A stretch of 64,000 bases of DNA from SZAS-103 sp038234715 (GCA_038234715.1 JBBQTD010000009.1:39035-103034); one strand, 5' to 3'. Counted from the stretch's first letter, positions 51,651-60,270 are shown. The notes: generated by a model from the letters alone, not told the origin. Program-made: numbers and translations.

Positions 51651-51833
51651 TTGAGCAACACTGCCTTTCTGCCGAACCCCCAGGCCTTTGCCTTCGGCCT
51701 GTTGAATGCCAACGCCGCCGCCGATTCGATCGATACCACGTTCCAGGTGGAAGCCGAGAAGAAGGGCAGCAACATCTCCTTGATCGGCAGCGACTGTTGC
51801 AGCTGCAACCACCCGCCTCCGGGACAGAACTGA
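51651..51833 (+). CDS. candidate modified-peptide (RiPP-like) precursor with CCxC tail
   Basis: 60 residues, TTG start with AGGAG eight bases upstream, stronger than most ribosome sites in the window. Sequence in order: hydrophobic N-terminal part (AFLPNPQAFAFGLLNANAAA), an acidic-basic middle (FQVEAEKKGSNISL), and the short C-terminus IGSDCCSCNHPPPGQN with Cys49, Cys50 and Cys52 and a Pro run. The gene is followed eight bases later by an intrinsic terminator, then two unknown or acyltransferase-like genes: precursor, attenuator, enzymes, a layout common for ribosomally made modified peptides. No known precursor family is recognised. In-frame ATGs at 51501 and 51546 lack ribosome sites. Function is inferred. 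Confidence 0.6.
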   Translation: MSNTAFLPNPQAFAFGLLNANAAADSIDTTFQVEAEKKGSNISLIGSDCCSCNHPPPGQN

Positions 51834-51840
51834 TGCAGAG

Positions 51841-51878
51841 GCCATGGACGGTCATCAGGCCGTCCATGGCACCTTTTT
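51841..51878 (+). terminator. intrinsic terminator/attenuator after the peptide gene
   Basis: GCCATGGACGG pairs perfectly with CCGTCCATGGC (11 bp) around an 8-base loop, followed by ACC and TTTTT. The only textbook rho-independent terminator seen in the window. Read-through would express the downstream enzymes at a lower level than the peptide. Confidence 0.85.
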
Positions 51879-51944
51879 AGCAGGGGCAGTCGAGGACGAC
51901 AGCAAGAGGTCACGGATAATTGGAATCCCCAAGGCGCACCAAGC

Positions 51945-52586
51945 ATGAACCAAAATCTCACCGCGCTGCGCACCTACTGCACACTCGCGCATAGCGGCAC
52001 TCCGAGCGCATTGCTGGCCCCAAGCACGGAAGTGGTGTTCGATTGGCTCGCCAGGAACGTCCTCGGTGAGGGCAGTACAGCTGTTGGGCACGGCGCGCTA
52101 CCTGGCATGGAGACACCCGCGGCATTGCTGGCCAGGCTGCAGCAAGAGCCAGCAGCACTGCCACGCCGGGTCATCATCTTCACGGACCAGTTGGTGTCTG
52201 CACGGGACGCCACAATTGAAGTCCGGCGTGACGGCAAAACACTGTTTCTCTCTCCCCTGGAATTTATTCTGAACAACCAGTACCGGTACCCACTCTACGC
52301 GGTGAACGGAGGCGGGCTCGCGTCCCTCATGGATGCGGCGCCCATCACGGACGTACTGAAATTCACCCTTGAGCACTTGGACGCAGCGGAGGCCTTGGGC
52401 CCGGGCTGGTTGGCCCGCGAGCAGCAAGATCCCCGTACATCGGAGAGCAGGCGGGTTCAGCGTCGAAGGTACATCCGAGCGATGCAGTCAAGCATTCTGG
52501 GGATGATGGGCAATCACGGCGCCGCGTGGCAACAAGGCGCGGACGAAAAGCTCGGCACCCTCGACGTGATGTATGCAAAAGGGTAG
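51945..52586 (+). CDS. unknown protein of the peptide cassette
   Basis: 213 residues, soluble, no signal peptide. I do not recognise a family. The middle (RRVIIFTDQLVSARDATIEV, then FLSPLEFILNNQYRYPLYAV) can be laid loosely against the second half of the acyltransferase encoded next (FMLPDVCLSPDDAYLVPF), sharing a D-x3-S-x2-DA pattern, so it may be a diverged or partial acyltransferase-fold partner; this is weak. The C-terminal part is basic then Met/Gly-rich. It lies 111 bases after the peptide gene, beyond the terminator, and four bases before the acyltransferase start. Confidence 0.7.
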   Translation: MNQNLTALRTYCTLAHSGTPSALLAPSTEVVFDWLARNVLGEGSTAVGHGALPGMETPAALLARLQQEPAALPRRVIIFTDQLVSARDATIEVRRDGKTLFLSPLEFILNNQYRYPLYAVNGGGLASLMDAAPITDVLKFTLEHLDAAEALGPGWLAREQQDPRTSESRRVQRRRYIRAMQSSILGMMGNHGAAWQQGADEKLGTLDVMYAKG

Positions 52587-52590
52587 GCGG

Positions 52591-53649
52591 ATGCACGCAA
52601 GGACAACCTTCATTCGTTCCGCCCTCGCGGTGGCCGCGCCCCTCAAGCGGATTGGAAGGCGATCGAAATGGATTGAAGAGCGCCTCAACCTGCCGTTAAG
52701 CGACGCCGATCACCTGCAGATCGCCAAGGTGCTGGAGCGCGATTGCGTGAACCTCGGAGACTACTACCACTGGTACCTTGAGAAGGAACTGGTCGCACGC
52801 GGGCTGAAAAAAGCCACGCGCGAGCGTGTTCTTGCGATGGCCAAGGCGGCGGACAAGACCAACTACACCAAGCTGGATCAGCTCTTCCAAGACCCGAAGG
52901 GGCTAGTGCTCGCAATCCCCCACTTCGGCAACTACATTCTGGCCATCGTGAGCCTGTTTGCGCGCTACGGGCACGACCGCGACATTGGCGTCTTCTACGC
53001 ACCGCCGGAAACCACCAATGGGAATGCCGTCTTCGATTTCATTTACACCCTGTGCTTCAAGAACGATCCAGCATCACGCACCCGGGTTCTGCACGCCAAT
53101 CGGGCGGGCCTTGCTGAAGCCATGAAGCTGCTGAGGTCTGGCGGAGCGCTTTTCATGCTTCCGGATGTGTGCTTGAGCCCGGACGACGCCTACCTGGTGC
53201 CGTTCCTCGGTCGCACGTTCGATGCGATGTTGGGATCGGGTTCCCTCGCGCGTCGCACGAACTCTCGACTGGTGCCATTGATGGCCATCCGGAAAGGCAA
53301 CCTGGCGTTCGAGATCCGAAGTGCGGATCCGATCCGCGGCAACCCAGGCACTGCGCCAGCGGATTCACAATACGATGACCTCGCGGCGGACTACGCGGCT
53401 ACAGCGAACATGTTCTCAACCTACGAGGCGTGGATGGCCGGGCACACCTACATGTGGCAACCGATCCGCGAACATTTCGTGAAGACTGCGCCATTCCCAA
53501 GCCTTGATCCGCAAGGGCTGGAAAAAGTGTGGCCAAATTTTCTGGCGGATCCACGCGTGCAAGCATCAGGCCAGGCAGAGGTCATTGAGATCTGCGCGCC
53601 GGGCGGGGACGCGCTCAGCGCGTCCTCGCCATCACTCGCCACTTCCTGA
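52591..53649 (+). CDS. LpxL/HtrB-like (LPLAT) acyltransferase of the peptide cassette
   Basis: 352 residues. The lysophospholipid/lipid A acyltransferase fold is recognisable from LVLAIPHFGNYILAIVSLFA and the later GGALFMLPDVCLSPDDAYLV block with PFLGRTFDAMLGSGSLARRT. In lipid A acyltransferases the first motif is HFGNWE, with H-x4-D/E catalytic; here His111 is kept but the acidic position is Ile116, so catalysis must differ or be lost. The N-terminal membrane helix of LpxL is absent. No lipid A genes are near; its partner is the small Cys-rich peptide. ATG 52591 is preferred; 52573 would overlap the previous gene. Confidence 0.75.
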   Translation: MHARTTFIRSALAVAAPLKRIGRRSKWIEERLNLPLSDADHLQIAKVLERDCVNLGDYYHWYLEKELVARGLKKATRERVLAMAKAADKTNYTKLDQLFQDPKGLVLAIPHFGNYILAIVSLFARYGHDRDIGVFYAPPETTNGNAVFDFIYTLCFKNDPASRTRVLHANRAGLAEAMKLLRSGGALFMLPDVCLSPDDAYLVPFLGRTFDAMLGSGSLARRTNSRLVPLMAIRKGNLAFEIRSADPIRGNPGTAPADSQYDDLAADYAATANMFSTYEAWMAGHTYMWQPIREHFVKTAPFPSLDPQGLEKVWPNFLADPRVQASGQAEVIEICAPGGDALSASSPSLATS

Positions 53650-53695
53650 TCGCGTGGCAGCATCATCCAAGCCGCTCTTCCATACGAGGTACATG

Positions 53696-54877
53696 ATGTC
53701 CAAGACTATCGCGGCACTCGCCGCAATCGCTGTACTCGTCCTGCCCTTGCGGGGCCTTGCCTCCCCGAGCCAACCAGCTCCTGACGCCAACGCTCCGCAA
53801 GAAGCCGCGCCAGCCGCGGCACGCTCAGGCGCAGCGCCAGCGCCTGCGCCGCCAGCCAGCACCACGGAAGCGCCTGCGACAACGGATCCGCACGTGGTGA
53901 CGCTGAAGCCGATCGCGGTAACGTCCCCCAAACCGTACATCTGGACGTTCCAGAAAGGGACCAGCAAAGTGCTGGTGTTGGGGACGGTGTACCCGGAGCC
54001 CGAGGGGCTCACTTTCGTCCCCGTCAGCATCAATCGCGCGATCGCCCAATCAGGCGCCGTCATCGGGCCACCGTGGTTCCATTTCGACGTACAAGTCGGC
54101 CTCTTCCACTTGCTCTCGGTATGGCACGCAGCGAGTGGGGCCGAGTACTTGCCGGACGGCAAGCAGCTGTCGGATGTTCTGTCCCAGTCAGACCTGCAGC
54201 AATGGAACGCGCTGAAGGCGCATTACCTGCCCCATGGCGACAAGGTCGAACGCATGCGACCCATGTATGCGGGCTGGAAACTCTACGATGCCGTGCTCAA
54301 GCACTCCGGCGTAGCTGTCGAGGCGTCCATCCCTGACCTGATCAAGAGCGATGCCGACAAGCGCGGCATCCAGGTGATCGATGCTCAGTTCCACTGGAGC
54401 ATCAAGGATCCAACCACGGCAGCACACGCGTTCGAACCAAGTCAGGAAGCGGATCTCGCCTGCTTCCAATCCATCCTTTACGGCATCCAGGGGGTGCCTG
54501 ATTCCGCGCGCACCCTTGCCGCGGCGTGGGCCGTTGGGGACGTCGCCACGATGAAGGCCTACGTGAGTACGCACACGCTCACGCGCCCATGCTGGGCAAG
54601 CATCACCCAGGCGGCGGTCGCCGAGCAACAAGGCCTGAACAGTGAGCAGGAAGAGCGCAAGGCGTGGCTGGCTGCATTCAACACGGCCGCCACCACGAAC
54701 CCGGTTGTCTTCACAACGGCACCCGTCCAGTACATCTTCAAGCCGGCTCGCCAGATCGAGTGGATGATGCAGGAAGGCTACGTGCTGGTGGAACCAGATG
54801 CTGGGCAAACCTCTGCGCCCACGCCGACGCCGGGGCCGGCGCCGGCGAGTACAGTGGCGGAGGTATCCCACCGATAA
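53696..54877 (+). CDS. divergent GumN/TraB family secreted protein
   Basis: 393 residues. Signal peptide (ALAAIAVLVLPLRGLAS), a Pro/Ala linker to about residue 65, then a TraB/GumN-like body starting YIWTFQKGTSKVLVLGTVYP and continuing through LDQ-type helices, and a Pro/Thr tail. The family's metal-binding GxxH is GTVY here (Tyr99), so metalloprotease activity is unlikely. TraB/PrgY relatives silence peptide pheromones in enterococci, which is suggestive beside a peptide gene but not proof. Start at the second ATG (53696), six bases after GAGG; 46 bases after the acyltransferase. Confidence 0.75.
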   Translation: MSKTIAALAAIAVLVLPLRGLASPSQPAPDANAPQEAAPAAARSGAAPAPAPPASTTEAPATTDPHVVTLKPIAVTSPKPYIWTFQKGTSKVLVLGTVYPEPEGLTFVPVSINRAIAQSGAVIGPPWFHFDVQVGLFHLLSVWHAASGAEYLPDGKQLSDVLSQSDLQQWNALKAHYLPHGDKVERMRPMYAGWKLYDAVLKHSGVAVEASIPDLIKSDADKRGIQVIDAQFHWSIKDPTTAAHAFEPSQEADLACFQSILYGIQGVPDSARTLAAAWAVGDVATMKAYVSTHTLTRPCWASITQAAVAEQQGLNSEQEERKAWLAAFNTAATTNPVVFTTAPVQYIFKPARQIEWMMQEGYVLVEPDAGQTSAPTPTPGPAPASTVAEVSHR

Positions 54878-54964
54878 CGGGACGGAGGTCAATGGCACTA
54901 CCTCAAGGAAAGGTCCGAGCGTTTCTCTCGATCGTCATTCCTGCGGATTCCAGCAACGCAGTCC

Positions 54965-55026
54965 CGTAGCCCAGATGCAATCCCGAACCATAGCCAAGGC
55001 GATCCCGGATTGCATCCGGGCTATGG
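54965..55026. repeat. inverted pair of GTAGCCC-GATGCAATCC repeats
   Basis: CGTAGCCCAGATGCAATCCC near 54965 and, inverted, CGGATTGCATCCGGGCTATG near 55006 are about 85 per cent complementary around a 20-base spacer. This motif is a widespread extragenic repeat in Xanthomonadales and other proteobacteria. It lies in the 342-base gap between the GumN-like gene and the SPFH gene, in which nothing else was seen. Confidence 0.6.
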
Positions 55027-55219
55027 TGCTCGTCGCGCAACTGTTAGAGCCCCATCAGGCATTGCGCAAACAGTCGGAGTTGCCGGCATGAATTTGTGGG
55101 GATACCTCAGCCCCGTCCCCTTTCCAGTGACCTGACCAGGCACTGCCCGCCGTCGGAGAATGTATAGTTCGCCGGGCATGGTGGGTACGGTACCCGGCCA
55201 CGAATCGCGGAGAGATGTC

Positions 55220-56377
55220 ATGGGTCTTTTTCAGGCAGTGTCGGGTTCGATCGGTGGTGTGCTCGCCGACCAGTGGAAAGACTTCTATACGATTCCGGAC
55301 GGTTTGCCGTCGACGGCGGCGCTGTTCGCCGCAGTGCCGCACGGCAGCAATGCCGGACGCGGTTCCAATACCAAGGGTTCCTCGAACATCATCACCAATG
55401 GCTCGAAGATCGTCGTTCCCGAAGGATACGGGCTGCTGCTGTTCCAGGATGGCGCGATCACCGGCTTCGCTGCCGAACCGGGCGGTTACGAATGGCGATC
55501 GAACGACATCAACTCGAAGTCGATGTTCTCGGGCGATGGCCTCGTCGATTCGCTCATCAAGCAGAGCTGGGAGCGTTTCAAGTTCGGCGGCCAGCCGGGT
55601 TCGCAGCAAGCCGCGTTCTTCGTCTCGCTGAAGGAACTGCCGGACAACCGCTTCGGTACGCAATCGGAAATCTACTTCGACGACAGCTTCCTGAACACCC
55701 AGGTCGGCGCGGTGACGCGCGGCTCCTACACGCTGAAGATCGTCGATCCGATCCTGTTCGTAAAGCACTTCGTGCCGGCCTCGTACCTCCAGCCCGGCCA
55801 GGTCTTTGATTTCACCGACATGGACAATGCCGCCGCCGACCAGCTCTTCAACGAAGTGGTGGGCTCGCTCGCGCCGGCTTTCAGCCTGTACACCAACGAC
55901 CCGAGCAAGGGCCGCATCACCAAGCTCCAGTCGGATTCGATCGGTTTCGCCAAGAGCCTGTCCGACGCGGTGGAGAATGCCTATCAGTGGAAAACCGACC
56001 GCGGCCTTACCATCGTCAAGACCGCCATCGTTTCCATCGAATACGACGCGAACACGCGCGAACTCCTCAAGACCGTGCAGCGCGCCGACGCGCTGTCCGG
56101 TGCGCGCGGCAATGCCAATCTGCAAGCCAGCGTCGCCGCGGGCATCCAGTCGGCGGGTGAACACGGCGGTGCCGCGGGCGTGATGGGCGTGGGCATGGCG
56201 ACGGGCATGATGGGCGGCATCGGCGGCTTGCAGCAGCCAGTAGCTCCTGCCGCGCCCGCAGCCCCGGCTGCCGACGACCCCATCACCAAACTCAAGAAGG
56301 CCAAGGACATGCTCGATCTCGGCCTGATCACGCAGGCCGATTACGACGCGGCGAAAGCCAAGGCTCTTGGCCTGTAA
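55220..56377 (+). CDS. SPFH (band-7 like) protein with C-terminal SHOCT domain
   Basis: 385 residues. The body, from DFYTIPDGLPSTAALFAAVPHGSN to about 300, is the SPFH-domain version found in YdjI-type proteins annotated as virion core-like. A Met/Gly-rich linker leads to a C-terminal SHOCT motif (DPITKLKKAKDMLDLGLITQ), a short helix pair that mediates oligomerisation. Likely a membrane-associated scaffold. GGAGAG precedes the ATG at 55220. First gene of a three-gene operon. Confidence 0.85.
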   Translation: MGLFQAVSGSIGGVLADQWKDFYTIPDGLPSTAALFAAVPHGSNAGRGSNTKGSSNIITNGSKIVVPEGYGLLLFQDGAITGFAAEPGGYEWRSNDINSKSMFSGDGLVDSLIKQSWERFKFGGQPGSQQAAFFVSLKELPDNRFGTQSEIYFDDSFLNTQVGAVTRGSYTLKIVDPILFVKHFVPASYLQPGQVFDFTDMDNAAADQLFNEVVGSLAPAFSLYTNDPSKGRITKLQSDSIGFAKSLSDAVENAYQWKTDRGLTIVKTAIVSIEYDANTRELLKTVQRADALSGARGNANLQASVAAGIQSAGEHGGAAGVMGVGMATGMMGGIGGLQQPVAPAAPAAPAADDPITKLKKAKDMLDLGLITQADYDAAKAKALGL

Positions 56378-56398
56378 TCCGCAAACGGTGCAACCACC

Positions 56399-57715
56399 AT
56401 GACGAACGCCAACAGTCCCCCGCCGCCACCGGTGCCGCCCTACACCGGCCCCGGGTCGCCGCAGGATGTGCCGCCGTCACCCGGCAGTTTTCCGATCGAC
56501 CCGGCCACGCTGCCCAAACCGATCCGCGACGAATTGCAGGCGCCCGACCCGGTCGCCATCGATACGTCCGCCGTCGAACTCAAGGACGGTCTCAACCGCT
56601 GCCCGAAATGCGGCGCGACCGACATCCGGCAGAAGCCCGGCACCGACCTGCTGGTCTGCCAGTTCTGCCGCAACGAATGGCATGCCGAGCGGGTCGAGGA
56701 GGAATACGGGCTCGGTGAGGGCATCGACAAGCTCGTCGGCACGGTCATCGCATCGGGTGCGCGGGACATCGCTGCCGACGCCGCCAGCATGATGACCTTC
56801 AAGTGTCCCGGCTGCGGCGCCGAGGTGACGATCAATACCGAAAACGCGATGACCGCGCGTTGCCACTGGTGCCGCCACGTTTTCGGCGTCAACGAACAGA
56901 TAGCGAACGGCGCAGTTCCCGACGCGGTGTTGCCCTTCCACATCAAGAAGGATGACGCGGTCGCGCGCATCCGCCAGTTCGTGGACAAGCGGCGCTTGTT
57001 CGCGCTGAAGGCATTCAAGGAACAGTTCACACCGGAGAACGTCGTTGGCGTCTACCTGCCGTACATGATCGTCGATGGCAACACCAGCGTGGAGGTCGCC
57101 GGCCACGCCGAGATCAAGACGCGCGAATACACTGAGGGCAGCGGCGACAGCAGGAAGACCTACTACGACGCCGACGTCTACCAGGTGGAGCGGCACGTGG
57201 ACTTCACCGTGGACGACCTGCCGCTGGAATCCTCCAGCGAACGCGGCAACCTGGATACGCGCACCAACACCAACAACATCATCAACACGATCCTGCCGTT
57301 CGACACCAAGAACGCGGTGAAGTGGAACGCGTCCTACCTGTCGAGCTTCACCTCGGAGAAGCGCGACCTGGACGTGGAGAAACTGCGCCCGCACCTGGAG
57401 GACGAGTTGCTGTCCATCGCCCGGGCCCAGGTCGAAAAATCGATGGCCCGCTACGATCGCGGCGTCCGCTGGGAGCACGAACGCCTCAGCGTGCACGGCA
57501 CGCGCTGGGTGTCGATGTACCTGCCGGTATGGCTGTATTCGTACCACCAACCCGGCCCCAACGGCGGCCTGCTGCACTACATCGCAGTGAACGGCCGCAC
57601 CGGCGAAACCATGGGCAGCGTTCCGGTGCAGCAGTGGAAGCTGATCATGACCGCACTCACCGTCGGCACCTTTCTCGAAGCCATTGCACTCTTTATTCTG
57701 GGGCACTCGTCATGA
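56399..57715 (+). CDS. double zinc-ribbon membrane-anchored protein
   Basis: 438 residues. Pro-rich N-terminus, a first zinc ribbon with Cys68, 71, 87, 90 (CPKC, CQFC) and a second with Cys136, 139, 155, 158 (CPGC, CHWC), then a large domain of about 240 residues and one C-terminal membrane helix (MTALTVGTFLEAIALFILG). Such proteins carry the annotation TFIIB-type zinc ribbon and are habitually encoded next to the SPFH/SHOCT protein. Function unknown; a nucleic-acid role is not implied by the membrane tail. Starts 21 bases after the SPFH stop. Confidence 0.83.
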   Translation: MTNANSPPPPPVPPYTGPGSPQDVPPSPGSFPIDPATLPKPIRDELQAPDPVAIDTSAVELKDGLNRCPKCGATDIRQKPGTDLLVCQFCRNEWHAERVEEEYGLGEGIDKLVGTVIASGARDIAADAASMMTFKCPGCGAEVTINTENAMTARCHWCRHVFGVNEQIANGAVPDAVLPFHIKKDDAVARIRQFVDKRRLFALKAFKEQFTPENVVGVYLPYMIVDGNTSVEVAGHAEIKTREYTEGSGDSRKTYYDADVYQVERHVDFTVDDLPLESSSERGNLDTRTNTNNIINTILPFDTKNAVKWNASYLSSFTSEKRDLDVEKLRPHLEDELLSIARAQVEKSMARYDRGVRWEHERLSVHGTRWVSMYLPVWLYSYHQPGPNGGLLHYIAVNGRTGETMGSVPVQQWKLIMTALTVGTFLEAIALFILGHSS

Positions 57716-57972
57716 GCAGCGATGGCGGACTGGCGTTACTGCTGGCCGGCCCGGCCGGCGCAACCGGACTGTATTGGGCCTTGTACCGGTACTACCGCAA
57801 CACCGATAAATCACACGACTTCGAACACGAAACGGCGGTCGTCGCCAAGCCGGTGACCGGCACCGACGAGAAAGTCGACGAGGTGAGAGGCACGCGGGAT
57901 TCGAGGATCGCTGGCGACAACGTGCGTGAGTACCGCAGGCGCGTGGAGCGGATCCAGGACGACACGGGTTAA
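57712..57972 (+). CDS. small membrane protein, third gene of the SPFH operon
   Basis: 86 residues. One N-terminal hydrophobic helix (LALLLAGPAGATGLYWALY) followed by a charged cytoplasmic tail with several Arg/Asp/Glu residues. The ATG overlaps the previous stop as ATGA, so it is translated with the zinc-ribbon protein. No family recognised; the coupling argues for a subunit of the same complex. Confidence 0.75.
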   Translation: MSSDGGLALLLAGPAGATGLYWALYRYYRNTDKSHDFEHETAVVAKPVTGTDEKVDEVRGTRDSRIAGDNVREYRRRVERIQDDTG

Positions 57973-58071
57973 TCGATCCGAAAAAGCCTTTTCTGCACGG
58001 CGGATTCACCCGTGAAAAACATCAGGGCTCACCATCTAGATGCCTTCGTCCACTCTTGGACTCCAACACGG

Positions 58072-58119
58072 GTCGGAGGTAATCAAGCTCGATTAATTGC
58101 CTCCGTCCCCTTCGGCCGG
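58072..58119. repeat. dispersed palindromic element, copy 1
   Basis: GGTAATCAAGCTCGATTAAT followed by TGCCTCCGTCCCCTTCG. The arms GGAGGTAATCAA and TTAATTGCCTCC can pair with wobble. Copy 2 is at 60271-60311, the two being identical over about 36 bases apart from one substitution and one inserted C. The element sits in a 345-base gap between the SPFH operon and the S41 peptidase gene; nothing else was seen in the gap. Confidence 0.65.
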
Positions 58120-58317
58120 AAGCCTTATCGTGCCGATTGACGCCAGCGGCGAAATGGCGGCCTGTTTTCTGCATGGGAGTGAAGATCGTCGCAGCGGTTC
58201 GCGTTTCTTGCTGGCGGGTGCAACCTCGCGACACGTGACCGTCTCCATCATGGCGATCGCGGAAACCTCCGCATCCACGCCATTCAGACGCAGCGCCTTC
58301 GCATAGGAGTGCACGAC

Positions 58318-59643
58318 ATGCCATTCAGAACTTCCCTCGCCGTCCTCGCGGTATCGTTTTCGCTGTTCACCAATGCCATGGGCGCCGATCACGCACCGGC
58401 TCGGGACGTGGCGGATGTGGCCAAGGCCATCGAGGACAATTACTACGATGCCGCGCTGGGCAAGAAGATTGCCGATGTCCTGCGCGCCGACGCGGCCGCG
58501 CACAAGTTCGACGCCATCCACGACGATCGCGATCTGGCGACTGTGCTGAGCGATCGACTGAGGCCCTTCGATCAGCATTTCGTCGTGCGCTGGTCGCCAC
58601 CGGCGCCGGCAGCCCCCGCGCAACGCAATGCGCCAGCGCCGGCAGCGGCGCCTCCAGTCGACATGGATCGCCTCACCAACTACGGCATCCGTCGCGTGGA
58701 AGTGCAGCCCGGCAACATTGGCTACATCGACCTGCGCGAGTTCGCGGATTTCGACTTCGGCCAACCCAATCAGCCGGGTCGTCAGGCCATCGAAGCCGCC
58801 CTGCAACTGGTCGCAGGCAGCGACGCGCTGATCATCGACCTGCGCAACAACGGCGGCGGCTCGCCTGCCATGGTCGGCTACCTGGCCAGCGCGTTCACTC
58901 CCATGGGCAAGAACATCTTCAACATCTTCCACCTGCGCGAACGCACCATCAGCGAGGCCCCCACCGAATGGTTCGCCAAGCCGCGCGTGGACATGCCCTT
59001 GTATGTGCTCACCAGCGCGCGCACTGGCTCAGCGGCGGAGTCCTTTGCGTACACGCTCAAGAACGCCCACCGCGCCACCATCGTCGGCGAAGCAACCGCT
59101 GGCGCCGCCAATCCCGGTGACGACGTCGATGCAGGTGACGGCTTCCGCGTGTTCGTTTCCCGCGGCTCGCCCATCAGCCCCATCACCGGACGCAACTGGG
59201 AAGGCGACGGCGTGCAACCGGACGTGGCAGCGTCCCCCGCCACTGCCCTGCAAGCCGCCACGGCGCTGGCACTGGAAGCCGTGATCGGGAAAACACCAGC
59301 AGACCAGGCGATCGACGCACGCTGGGCACTGGAAGCACTGCACGCGGAAACCGGCGCGCCGAAGACGATCGCGATCGACGACTACGTCGGCAACTACGAC
59401 GTACTCGTCATCGCCCAGCAGGACGGTCGACTGTCCATGCGCCGCGGACGCCGCCCCGCTGTGTTGTTGCTTCCCCTGGGCGACGACCTGTTCAGCATAG
59501 CCGGCGAATCCAGCCGCCGCGTCCGCTTCGAACGCGACCCGCAACACAAGGTGATGGCGCTCGAATCGATGACCTCGGACGGAGAGTCCACGCGCTATCG
59601 ACTCGATCCGCAGGCGAAAACGACGGCCACAAATGCGAGGTAG
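58318..59643 (+). CDS. S41 family peptidase, secreted
   Basis: 441 residues with a signal peptide (LAVLAVSFSLFTNAMGA). An N-terminal helical domain, a Pro/Ala linker, then the S41 core with GYIDLREFADFDF, ALIIDLRNNGGGSP and the catalytic Ser238 in SARTGSAAESFAY. No PDZ domain is visible, so it resembles the retinol-binding-protein-like (tricorn-type) branch of S41 rather than CtpA/Prc. Probably a periplasmic endopeptidase. AGGAG eight bases before the ATG at 58318 sets the start over a GTG at 58309. Confidence 0.87.
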   Translation: MPFRTSLAVLAVSFSLFTNAMGADHAPARDVADVAKAIEDNYYDAALGKKIADVLRADAAAHKFDAIHDDRDLATVLSDRLRPFDQHFVVRWSPPAPAAPAQRNAPAPAAAPPVDMDRLTNYGIRRVEVQPGNIGYIDLREFADFDFGQPNQPGRQAIEAALQLVAGSDALIIDLRNNGGGSPAMVGYLASAFTPMGKNIFNIFHLRERTISEAPTEWFAKPRVDMPLYVLTSARTGSAAESFAYTLKNAHRATIVGEATAGAANPGDDVDAGDGFRVFVSRGSPISPITGRNWEGDGVQPDVAASPATALQAATALALEAVIGKTPADQAIDARWALEALHAETGAPKTIAIDDYVGNYDVLVIAQQDGRLSMRRGRRPAVLLLPLGDDLFSIAGESSRRVRFERDPQHKVMALESMTSDGESTRYRLDPQAKTTATNAR

Positions 59644-59790
59644 CCCGATCGCGGGAGTCGCGTTCAAACACGTCACCGCATCTGATGGGCCCAGGTTCAT
59701 TTTCTGACGCCGTTGTTGTTAAAGTGAACAAACGAACCAGACCCCACTTTTCTTCCTTTCGCACAATCGCTATTGGAGTGGAGCGCGACA

Positions 59791-60231
59791 GTGAAAGACA
59801 CAGAGCAATTGATCGCGCGGATTCTCGAATCGTACAAGTCGGCCGTCTTCGCCAAGGACGTCGATGCCTTCATGCAGTTGTACGATCCAAACGTGCGCGT
59901 CTTCGATGCCTGGGGAGTCTGGTCGTACGAAGGCTCCGCGGCTTGGCGGGTTGCGGTGCAAGCCTGGCTGACGTCGCTGCAGTCGGAGAAGGTGCGGGTG
60001 ACGTTCGACGACAAGAAGATATCGGGCGGTAACGATCTGGCATTTGTCAGCGCCATTGTTACGTATGCGGGTGTCTCTGCCGAAGGCGAGCACCTGCGCG
60101 AAATGCAGAACCGCATCACCTGGGTACTGCGGATGAGCGGGCACCTGTTGAGGATTGTTCACGAACACACATCGGCGCCGATGGACTTCAACGACACCAA
60201 GGCGATTCTCCAGCGCACGCGCGCAGAGTGA
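59791..60231 (+). CDS. NTF2-like (SnoaL/DUF4440-type) protein
   Basis: 146 residues, soluble. The cone-shaped NTF2 fold is indicated by the helix IARILESYKSAVFAKDVDAFMQLYDPNVRVFDAWG and strands ending ITWVLRMSGHLLRIVHEHTS, as in the SgcJ/EcaC/DUF4440 group, which includes both small isomerases and binding proteins. GTG at 59791 has GGAG seven bases upstream and gives a normal N-terminus. Single gene; ligand unknown. Confidence 0.83.
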   Translation: MKDTEQLIARILESYKSAVFAKDVDAFMQLYDPNVRVFDAWGVWSYEGSAAWRVAVQAWLTSLQSEKVRVTFDDKKISGGNDLAFVSAIVTYAGVSAEGEHLREMQNRITWVLRMSGHLLRIVHEHTSAPMDFNDTKAILQRTRAE

Positions 60232-60270
60232 TTGTTTGCCCAACAATGGGTCGGCCAACAATGCAGCGGT

